The notes beneath the pieces were generated by a model. The model did not search any database. It was not told the DNA's origin and was given only the letters and a program-made list of their open reading frames with translations. Positions 1 through 5,434 of a DNA stretch of 6,366 nucleotides are shown in pieces. The translations under genes and the position numbers were made by a program. Source of the DNA: Victivallales bacterium (GTDB taxonomy: Bacteria > Verrucomicrobiota > Lentisphaeria > Oligosphaerales > Oligosphaeraceae); the NCBI GenBank assembly GCA_017615955.1, contig JAFZZD010000042.1, forward strand, positions 1 through 6,366, read 5' to 3'. Position 1 is the stretch's first letter; each line of letters starts with the position of its first letter.

Positions 1-64
1 CCTTGGCCGCGCGTCAGGACGCTGGACTTCCATTCGCACCTGGCGCGTTTTACCTGCGCATTAA

Positions 65-83
65 CCTGCGGCTTTGCCGCAGG
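65..83 (-). terminator. GC-rich hairpin just after the glycoside hydrolase stop
   Basis: A perfect 8-bp inverted repeat, CCTGCGGC/GCCGCAGG, with a 3-nt loop, 4 nt past the stop codon at 88-90. On the minus strand it is followed by TTAATG, not a T-run, so intrinsic termination is doubtful. It may end transcription with Rho or protect the 3' end of the mRNA. Confidence 0.45.
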
Positions 84-87
84 CACA

Positions 88-2451
88 TTAGTCCCTGTGT
101 CTGCTCATGTCGATTTTGGCCTCTTCCCAGAACAGCTTGTCTTCCACGGGCTTGTTGTCGATCTCCCAGAAGTGGTTCATGGTGTCCTCTTTAGGAAGCG
201 GCTTGGAATTGAGTTCTTCAAGGTATGCCTTGAAGTCCTGGACAGAAAGTGTTGCCTCTGAGGTGAAGTTCTCCTCCAGCAGCCACTTGAGGAAGTTGGC
301 GGTGACGGGATTTGCGCAGTTGGCCATGTTGAATGTGCAAACTGTAAGAATACCGGCGCCGACGCGCACCGAGAACAGATGCGAGAAGTTGCGCAGCGTG
401 TCGTCTGGCAGGAAGTCCTTGATCTTGAAGATGAGGCCTTTCATGCGGTCCCTGACGGGCTTGTCGATGCCACACACAATTTCATTCACCTTGCATGGGA
501 AGTGATCCAGGTTGATTTTGCATCCTGCCTCCAGGAGAGGCTGCATATTCAGGTCAAAGTACCTGTTTGAGGCCAGGGCCTTCTGCAGGCTTTCGCTGTA
601 GATGATGCCGCCCAGGTTGGAACCTCTGTCCCAGATGCAGGGCTTGAAGCGCTCCAGCGTGGCTGGCAATTGCCACTGGTTGCGTGGCGCGTCCTTGCTG
701 TACAGCAGGATTACGTTTTTGCCTGAAGCCAGATTGTCCAGCACCTTCTGGTCCAATGTATCTGTAAGAATGGTATTGGATTCGGGATCGGTATCCACAG
801 GCAGCGCCAAGGCTGAGAGGCGGCACTGTGCGAATCCACGCTTCACCTTGGGATAGAACCACATCTGCCACTGGTTGCTGTACTCGCAATTGTCGGTAGT
901 GAAGATTGCCTTCAGCACGGCGCAGCGGGCGTTCTTGCAGGCTTTCGCCGTGACGGTAAGTTTCACCAGCGTCTGGAAGCCGCCTGGCAGCATGAAGTCC
1001 TGCCCTTCGTAGAGCTTTTCGCCGTCCAGGAACACCTGAAGCCGGCCGCGTATTTCAGGCTGCGGCAGGAAATCCGAAACTGCTATGCCGATTTCAACGG
1101 GCGTGTCATAGTAGAATACCTCGTCTGGCAAGTCTGCCAGCAGGGCGAAGTCACCATTGAACTGCAGCATCCACTTGGGGTCGAAATACTTGTCATCGTC
1201 AAAGCAGTCGATGATGCCGTTCTTGTTCTCGTACTTCATGCAGTCCGCCAATTGCAGCATTTCAAAGCCCCGCAGGTGCGAGAAGCGCAGTTTTTCCAGG
1301 AATACCTTGTATGCCAGCTTCTTGAACTGGCGGGACCCCTCTATGTAGTCAGGCATCTTTTCGGCCAGGCCCTTGCTCTCGATGAGGGCAGGCAGCTCCG
1401 TCATGAAGCGTGGCTTCTTGATGCCGTTCGCCTCAATGTATTCGGGGCCAACCTTCTCGCAGAACTCGTCGAATTTGCGGGCCATTGCGGCATAGTCTGG
1501 AATGTCGATGTAATGGAGCGCCTCGTGCGACAGCGTGGGGCGCAGAGGAGTGCATACCCTGTATGCGCTGGCGCTGCTATACTCGTTGTCCGCATTTGCC
1601 GTCAATGGCGCGTCGTAGGCAGAGCCATTCATTCGCCATGGCGCGTCGCTGGTGAACATGCCCGCATGGTGCTTGAAGGGGAAGAAATATGCGATATGCT
1701 GGCAGAACACATCCGCCGTGTCCCTGTCATATTCGCCCCATCCCGAATTGTCCATGATCAGCTTGTTGGGCGCCAGCCTGCGTCCTTCCTCGTACAATGC
1801 CCGCACTTCCTTGAAATGGCCAGAATTGTGCATTTCATTGCCAATGCAGAATATGGCGATTGACGGATGGTTCCTGTATTTCAGAATGGTTTCACGCCAG
1901 GCGGTGTTGTTCATGGACAGGTTCTTCTTCTGGCCATGCTCGTCATAGTCGTATGCAAAGCCAATTTCCAGGTGTATCAGCAACCCCAGTTCATCAGCGG
2001 CATTGACGAATTCCTCATTGGGAATCGTGCTGTGGTAGCGCACCAGATTGAAGCCGTACTTCTTCGCCTGGGAGATGTTCTTTATTGCGGCGTCCCTGAT
2101 AGTGCCGCCAGTCATGTTTGGATGCTCATGGGCGGTGATGCCGCGTATATAGCCGCGCAGATAGACAGGAGAGCCATTCAGCAGCAGTTCCTTGTTCTGG
2201 AAGGGACGCAATTCGCTGTAGCCAAAGCGCACATTGCCCTGCTTCACCGTATATAGCGCAGGTGCATCGGGCGACCATGGATTAAGGCTGCGGGCATCCA
2301 GCATATACCTGAAGCCCCCCTCGCATGGCTCCGTGGAAAGCAGGGGGCACTTTACCTCGTTCCCCTTTGCGTCAAGTATCGTGATTGCATCAAGCTTTGC
2401 CTCGTCCTCAATGAAAAGCAGGCCAGCCGAAACCTTGCTGTAAATGAACAT
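88..2451 (-). CDS. GH2-type glycoside hydrolase (beta-galactosidase/beta-glucuronidase-like), lacking N-terminal sugar-binding domain
   Basis: 787 residues, no signal peptide, so predicted cytoplasmic. The chain opens directly with the Ig-like GH2 domain (about 1-85; W59SPDAPALYTV and FGYSE are typical), then LLLNGSPVYLRG at 89-100 leads into the TIM barrel. Barrel landmarks: GFNLVRYHS at 133-141, DELGLLIHLEIG at 153-164, SIAIFCIGNEM at 197-207 with E206 as the expected acid/base, and PTLSHEAL at 305-312 with E310 as the likely nucleophile. The last barrel strand is about GFEMLQLAD at 395-403. Beyond about 440 there are beta-rich segments and a C-terminal portion with KNVILLYSKD at 578-587 and AGILTVCTFNM at 699-709, resembling an accessory Rossmann-like region in large beta-galactosidases. 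GH2 enzymes are retaining beta-glycosidases; the exact sugar cannot be told. It is last in the unit with fumB and the lipoprotein. The usual jelly-roll sugar-binding domain of about 180 residues is absent. Confidence 0.87.
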   Translation of the reverse strand: MFIYSKVSAGLLFIEDEAKLDAITILDAKGNEVKCPLLSTEPCEGGFRYMLDARSLNPWSPDAPALYTVKQGNVRFGYSELRPFQNKELLLNGSPVYLRGYIRGITAHEHPNMTGGTIRDAAIKNISQAKKYGFNLVRYHSTIPNEEFVNAADELGLLIHLEIGFAYDYDEHGQKKNLSMNNTAWRETILKYRNHPSIAIFCIGNEMHNSGHFKEVRALYEEGRRLAPNKLIMDNSGWGEYDRDTADVFCQHIAYFFPFKHHAGMFTSDAPWRMNGSAYDAPLTANADNEYSSASAYRVCTPLRPTLSHEALHYIDIPDYAAMARKFDEFCEKVGPEYIEANGIKKPRFMTELPALIESKGLAEKMPDYIEGSRQFKKLAYKVFLEKLRFSHLRGFEMLQLADCMKYENKNGIIDCFDDDKYFDPKWMLQFNGDFALLADLPDEVFYYDTPVEIGIAVSDFLPQPEIRGRLQVFLDGEKLYEGQDFMLPGGFQTLVKLTVTAKACKNARCAVLKAIFTTDNCEYSNQWQMWFYPKVKRGFAQCRLSALALPVDTDPESNTILTDTLDQKVLDNLASGKNVILLYSKDAPRNQWQLPATLERFKPCIWDRGSNLGGIIYSESLQKALASNRYFDLNMQPLLEAGCKINLDHFPCKVNEIVCGIDKPVRDRMKGLIFKIKDFLPDDTLRNFSHLFSVRVGAGILTVCTFNMANCANPVTANFLKWLLEENFTSEATLSVQDFKAYLEELNSKPLPKEDTMNHFWEIDNKPVEDKLFWEEAKIDMSRHRD

Positions 2452-2454
2452 AAT

Positions 2455-2462
2455 CTCTCCTC
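2455..2462 (-). promoter_or_regulatory. Shine-Dalgarno fixing the glycoside hydrolase start
   Basis: GAGGAGAG on the minus strand, with its GGAG core 5 nt before the ATG at 2451. It is a good site in the 37-nt gap after the lipoprotein stop. It supports the short N-terminus of the hydrolase as the true start and not the remnant of a longer gene. Confidence 0.75.
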
Positions 2463-2488
2463 AATTATCCTGTCTATGAAAACTAAAT

Positions 2489-3100
2489 CTACCACTTCAC
2501 GAAAAGCTCCTGTTCAGGCGCAAAAAGGCCTTCCTTTGGAGTGAAGAGCCACATTGCCGTATCTGGACGCAGTATCTTTCCGTTGGTCTCCTTGATTTTA
2601 TCTGGTGTTACAATGGTAAGTGAAATTGCGAAGTCAGGGCATAGCCTGATCAATTTGTCACAAATCTCCTTTGGCCAGTTCACTTCCGGCAGCAGCAATT
2701 TGAGTGCCTTTTCCTCCTGGACAAAACCTCCCAATGCAAACAATTTTTCCGGCGAGTTGCGACGGACCAGAGTGATGATCTGCACTGTGCCTTTTCCTTC
2801 CTTGACGGATTTTCTGTATTGCCTAAGTTCGATGCCATTGTCATTGCAGAATCTTGCGATGCCAGCCTCGTCCAGGAAATCCACAGGTGTTCCCTCCATT
2901 TTCGCGGCATTGCTGACCGTGGCAAGGGCAGCCTTTATGACGGGTTCGTTTGCCTCCTGGTATGTATAGACATAGCTGGCCAGCATTGAACCGTCTTCCT
3001 GTATCCGCAATGTCTGCTCCAGAGTAAGGCAGCCATTCAGAAGCAGGACCGCCGTCAGTATTGCAGCCAGAACGGCAAATGATAAAAATACCCTTTTCAT
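2489..3100 (-). CDS. Predicted lipoprotein, LppM-like
   Basis: 203 residues. The N-terminus is a classic lipoprotein signal: MKR, a hydrophobic stretch at 4-21, then lipobox LNGC with the lipidated cysteine at C24. The mature protein should be about 180 residues, membrane-anchored and facing the periplasm or outside. The mature part begins with alternating strand-like sequence (LEQTLRIQEDGSMLASYVYTY), and late in the chain comes LTIVTPDKIKETNGKI followed by TAMWLF at 181-186. This layout resembles LppM-type lipoproteins, where a beta-rich fold ends in a 'P-G-x-I-x-x-T-N-G...W' pattern; the assignment is tentative. The start is translationally coupled to fumB through ATGA, with GAGAAG a few bases upstream inside fumB. 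It is followed after 37 nt by the glycoside hydrolase gene. No catalytic motif is visible and the function is unknown. Confidence 0.85.
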   Translation of the reverse strand: MKRVFLSFAVLAAILTAVLLLNGCLTLEQTLRIQEDGSMLASYVYTYQEANEPVIKAALATVSNAAKMEGTPVDFLDEAGIARFCNDNGIELRQYRKSVKEGKGTVQIITLVRRNSPEKLFALGGFVQEEKALKLLLPEVNWPKEICDKLIRLCPDFAISLTIVTPDKIKETNGKILRPDTAMWLFTPKEGLFAPEQELFVKW

Positions 3101-3675
3101 TTCAACTTCTCGAATTGAGCCAATGAATGCTCCAGAACCTGGGCATGAAGGCTATGGCCCGCCGCGTCCATTGTCACCACAGCCGGAAAATCCTTGGCCT
3201 CGAATTGCCAGATCGCTTCCGGTGCGCCGAATTCCTCCAGAAAATGCACTGCGCTGACCTGCTGCACCGCATTGGCCAGCACCTGTGCCGCACCGCCTAT
3301 GGCATGGAGATATACGCAACCAAAGCGGCGGCAAGCCTCCAGCGTCGCCTTGCCCATGCCGCCCTTGCCGATTATGGCGCGGATGCCATACTTCTCAATG
3401 ACAAATGCCTCGTAGGGCTCCTCGCGGCTGGAGGTGGTGGGTCCCGCCGCTGTGACGCGCCAGTCTCCATTTTCCTTCACGATGACGGGACCGCAATGGT
3501 AGATTGCTCCGTTCCTGAAGTCAGGCAGCCTGCCCATGTCCGGTTTTCCAGCCAGGTACTTGTGGGCAGCGTCGCGGGCGGTATATATTCGCCCCGTCAG
3601 GAAAACTGCATCCCCCAATTTCAAGGAGCGCACGCTTTCCTCCGAGAGCGGTATGTCCAGTTTTATGTTTGCCAT
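3097..3675 (-). CDS. fumB: Class I fumarate hydratase / tartrate dehydratase, beta (C-terminal) subunit
   Basis: 192 residues from the chosen ATG at 3675. Two-subunit class I hydratases use an Fe-S alpha subunit and a beta subunit like this one to interconvert fumarate and malate, or to dehydrate tartrate. Seen: the typical opening IKLDIPLSEESVRSLKLGD, RDAAH at 33-37, YHCGP at 59-63, GPTTSSREEPYE at 78-89, IGKGGMG at 102-108, HAIGGAAQVLA at 124-134, LEEFGAPEAIW at 147-156 and TMDAAGHSLH at 168-177. Length and ends match the family. An upstream in-frame ATG at 3720 would add 15 residues, but it lies inside the rpsD terminator hairpin and those residues do not look like the family, so it was rejected. 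No clear Shine-Dalgarno precedes 3675. No alpha-subunit gene is present in the window. The stop overlaps the lipoprotein ATG (ATGA). Fumarase versus tartrate dehydratase cannot be settled from the beta part alone. Confidence 0.9.
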   Translation of the reverse strand: MANIKLDIPLSEESVRSLKLGDAVFLTGRIYTARDAAHKYLAGKPDMGRLPDFRNGAIYHCGPVIVKENGDWRVTAAGPTTSSREEPYEAFVIEKYGIRAIIGKGGMGKATLEACRRFGCVYLHAIGGAAQVLANAVQQVSAVHFLEEFGAPEAIWQFEAKDFPAVVTMDAAGHSLHAQVLEHSLAQFEKLK

Positions 3676-3688
3676 TGTGATTTTAACG

Positions 3689-3733
3689 AAAAAAGCCGGC
3701 GATTTGTGGTAATATGCCACATTCGCCGGCTTT
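3689..3733 (-). terminator. rpsD: Strong rho-independent terminator after rpsD
   Basis: The minus strand has an 11-bp perfect stem, AAAGCCGGCGA at 3723-3733 with its complement at 3692-3702. It is extended through a small bulge by TGTGG/CCACA (3717-3721 with 3705-3709) around a loop of about 7 nt. The stem runs straight into six T residues at 3689-3694. It begins 24 nt after the rpsD stop codon. The plus-strand reading ends only in TTTAT, so direction is mainly minus. The downstream gene fumB starts 13 nt past the T-run. Confidence 0.88.
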
Positions 3734-3757
3734 ATCCAGTGAATATCCTACACTTAA

Positions 3758-4423
3758 TTAACGAGCGTAGAATTCGATGACTTTTGTGATTTCGATGTTG
3801 TTGTTGATGTCTTCCGGCTTTGGCATGTCATCCAGCACGGTGAACTTGCAGTCGCCTGCCTCTTTCTGGAAGTAGGACGGGATAGCCGCGTCATTGCCCT
3901 TCGCGATGTCCGCGATGACAGGTGAGCGCTGTGGGTCAATGCTCACGACCTGGCCTTTCTTCAGGCGGTAGCCGCCGCGGTTGACAGGCTTGCCATCCAC
4001 CAGGACATGGCGGTGCGAGACAATCTGGCGTGCCGCGAAGATTGTGGGTGCGAGACCTGCACGGTAAACAGCGGTGGTAAGGCGCATCTCAAGGCTGGCA
4101 AGCAGCTTTTCACCAGTGATGCCCTGACCCTGGCGGGCCTTCTCATATAGGAAGCGAAGCTGACGCTCTGACACGTTGTAGAATGTCCTCAACTTCTGCT
4201 TTTCAAGAAGCAGTTCGCCGTATGTGGAAAGTTTGCCGCGGCGCTTTGTCGGGCCGTGCTGGCCAGCAGGATATGGCCTGTTGATGGTGATTTCCTTGCC
4301 GTCCTTGCCCTTGACGGTGCGTGATGCGGTCGGGCAGTTTGCCTTGCCCCACAGGCAGTAGCCAACCCTGCGGCACATTGTGTGCTTTGGGCCCCTTACT
4401 GAAGCTTTCTTTGCGTCAGCCAT
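3758..4423 (-). CDS. rpsD: Small-subunit ribosomal protein S4
   Basis: 221 residues; S4 is a primary 16S rRNA-binding protein that nucleates assembly of the 30S body and often represses its own mRNA. Visible landmarks: YPAGQHG at 51-57, the STYGELLLEKQKLR helix at 66-79, ERQLR at 86-90, the S4 RNA-binding domain at about 111-162 (LEMRLTTAVYRAGLAPT, ARQIVSHRHVLVDGKPV), and the C-terminal VIEFYAR. The protein is slightly longer than the roughly 205-residue norm because of a loop, VKGKDGKEITIN, at 37-48. The N-terminal zinc site is atypical: H14, C17, C23 and C30 stand where four cysteines or none are usual. The start has AAGGA at 4431-4435, 7 nt before ATG. The gene is monocistronic here, not next to rpsK, rpsM or rpoA, and is closed by a strong terminator; a structured leader precedes it. 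Confidence 0.97.
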   Translation of the reverse strand: MADAKKASVRGPKHTMCRRVGYCLWGKANCPTASRTVKGKDGKEITINRPYPAGQHGPTKRRGKLSTYGELLLEKQKLRTFYNVSERQLRFLYEKARQGQGITGEKLLASLEMRLTTAVYRAGLAPTIFAARQIVSHRHVLVDGKPVNRGGYRLKKGQVVSIDPQRSPVIADIAKGNDAAIPSYFQKEAGDCKFTVLDDMPKPEDINNNIEITKVIEFYAR

Positions 4424-4450
4424 TGTAATGTCCTTTTTTTAGTGTTTCAT

Positions 4451-4549
4451 GCCACGGCTTAAACTGTCGCCTCCACTAGACCTTAGCCACTCTACCCATC
4501 CGGGCAAGTGCTTCCCCTGGCTGTGCAGGAGAGGAGGCTCTTCCGTGCC
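4451..4549 (-). promoter_or_regulatory. Candidate structured 5' leader RNA of rpsD
   Basis: About 100 nt of minus-strand sequence can fold as nested stems. P1 is 4543-4549 with 4451-4457 (GGCACGG/CCGTGGC, 6 of 7 pairs). P2 is 4533-4538 with 4469-4474 (GCCTCC/GGAGGC, 6 of 6). A short helix joins 4527-4529 to 4481-4483. P3 is 4518-4522 with 4485-4489 (AGCCA/TGGCT). A small apical hairpin is CCC/GGG (4502-4504 with 4495-4497). The closing stem ends 15 nt before the rpsD Shine-Dalgarno at 4431-4435. S4 is a known autogenous regulator that binds structured mRNA in several bacteria, so an S4-binding leader is a natural reading. I do not recognise the fold as a named family, and the pairing was done by eye. 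Confidence 0.4.
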
Positions 4550-4609
4550 AAAAGAAAAAAGTTTGCATAAGTTAATGCGGAAAGCCTTTTTTTCAAGCAG
4601 AGAAGGCTT
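4550..4609 (-). terminator. Candidate end-of-operon hairpins downstream of the 268-aa gene
   Basis: Two overlapping structures lie in the gap after the stop at 4628. The first is an inverted repeat AAGCCTT (4603-4609) and AAGGCTT (4582-4588) with a 14-nt loop and no T-run directly after it. The second is a bulged stem: minus-strand TTT-CC-GCAT at 4575-4583 pairs with ATGC-AAA at 4562-4568, with loop TAACTT, and is followed by C, six T, C and four T (4550-4561). The second has the layout of a weak intrinsic terminator. The two share bases 4582-4583, so they would compete. Stems are short and AT-rich, hence the low confidence. Confidence 0.3.
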
Positions 4610-4627
4610 ATTTTCAAACAGTGCACA

Positions 4628-5434
4628 TCAATGAAGGAACGCCCGCAGTGTGTCTATCCTGCATTTTGAGAAACGCGGGTAGTACGGCATCCTGCCATTT
4701 TGGCGGAAATAGTCGCCGTTGCGCTTGTTGTATGTCCCGCGTGCAGAAATAAACTGCCCCCAGTGACCATAGCCCCAGCCCACCTCGTGGTTTTCAGGGC
4801 CCAGGTTCTGCTGCCACTCATCAGGAAACAAGGCCAGGAAGCGAGGATAGCAATTGAGCCAGCTGGAGGTGCAAAGATGCTTCGCGCCGAATTGCTGTTC
4901 AGCCACATCGCACAGCTTCAGCAGGCATTCGCGGATGTGGCTGAGATAATCGAACAGCGAATCAGGTGCCTTGTCGTTAGCAATATGGAACCCAAGGCAC
5001 TCGCCCTCGATCTTCTTCAATGCTAGGTCATGCCTGAAGCAGCCGCACTGGTAGCGTTTCAGGACAGAGCCATCATGGAAATCCCGCTCCACACGACGCT
5101 CTATGGAGGGGCGGAATATCTCGAACGCCTCTGCCTCGAAGCCCGCCCGGTCATTGCGATGCGTCAGCCAGCATTGCTCGGCAGCCCGTTCCATAGACAG
5201 CCATGGCTCCTCGTCGAAATGCAGGTCGGGTGGGTTCAAGGGACCTGGATTTGCATCGGTCTTGCGGTATATATCAACTCTGTTGCGAAGCACAAAGGTA
5301 AAATCCTCCTCGGGATGCTCGGTCAACTGAAGATGCATGTAGAACAGCATCAGCCGCACCACATCGAACAGGTATTCCCTATGCTCATCCAGGGTCTTGG
5401 GGGGATTGTGCCGCCCCGACAATGGCTCTGTCAT
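4628..5434 (-). CDS. Conserved-looking protein of unknown function, GNAT-like C-terminus suspected
   Basis: 268 residues, soluble, no signal peptide. I do not recognise it firmly. The N-terminal third (about 15-60) is helical and charged. The centre carries a Cys/His cluster (C130, C132, H135) near KRYQCGCFRHDLA. From about 147 the text LGFHIANDKAPDS, followed by a helix and CTSSWLN at 188-194, resembles the HIP...C-SWLL pattern of the GNAT-like C-terminal acyltransferase domain family. The end is rich in W, G and Y (GWGYGHWGQFISARGTYN at 219-236), an unusual aromatic block likely to be a binding surface. The ATG overlaps the deacetylase stop by 4 nt (ATGA) and has a full-length Shine-Dalgarno, so the two are made together. 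An acyl transferase acting on the amine freed by the deacetylase would fit the context, but this is inference only. Existence of the gene is near certain; function is open. Confidence 0.85.
   Translation of the reverse strand: MTEPLSGRHNPPKTLDEHREYLFDVVRLMLFYMHLQLTEHPEEDFTFVLRNRVDIYRKTDANPGPLNPPDLHFDEEPWLSMERAAEQCWLTHRNDRAGFEAEAFEIFRPSIERRVERDFHDGSVLKRYQCGCFRHDLALKKIEGECLGFHIANDKAPDSLFDYLSHIRECLLKLCDVAEQQFGAKHLCTSSWLNCYPRFLALFPDEWQQNLGPENHEVGWGYGHWGQFISARGTYNKRNGDYFRQNGRMPYYPRFSKCRIDTLRAFLH

Noticed and set aside
38..68. Three nearby ACCTG copies on the plus strand (38, 52, 64)
   Set aside because: Copies are only five to eight bases and unevenly spaced; most likely chance next to the hairpin at 65-83.
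1252..1863. 203-codon plus-strand open frame
   Set aside because: Lies wholly opposite the glycoside hydrolase gene, which has clear domain motifs; the translation shows no recognisable family and is a shadow frame.
2464..2469. -10-like GATAAT before the glycoside hydrolase
   Set aside because: No -35 element at suitable spacing, and the start point would fall on the ribosome binding site; transcription from the upstream genes is simpler.
3676..3720. Upstream in-frame ATG adding 15 residues to fumB
   Set aside because: It lies within the rpsD terminator hairpin, has no Shine-Dalgarno, and the added residues do not resemble fumarase beta subunits; the ATG at 3675 gives the family-typical N-terminus.
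3127..3780. 217-codon plus-strand open frame
   Set aside because: Antisense to fumB and running through the rpsD terminator; no family features.
4477..4494. tRNA-like D-arm on the minus strand (TAGA/TCTA stem with a GTGGCTAAGG loop)
   Set aside because: No T-arm GTTCRA motif, anticodon arm or matching acceptor stem accompanies it. It also conflicts with the stronger nested pairing of the leader.
4451..4549. Signal recognition particle RNA or tmRNA
   Set aside because: The nested hairpin shape recalls SRP RNA, but neither strand has the conserved GGAA-tetraloop region with its flanking A/G-rich bulge, and no tmRNA end sequences are present.
4568..4596. Promoter for rpsD with TTGAAA at 4591-4596 on the minus strand
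   Set aside because: The -35-like hexamer is fair, but at a 16-17 bp spacing only AACTTA or TAACTT is found, too far from TATAAT to support a call.
4449..4634. 61-codon plus-strand open frame filling the gap between rpsD and the 268-aa gene
   Set aside because: No Shine-Dalgarno, low-complexity basic and serine-rich translation, and the region is better explained by RNA structure on the minus strand.
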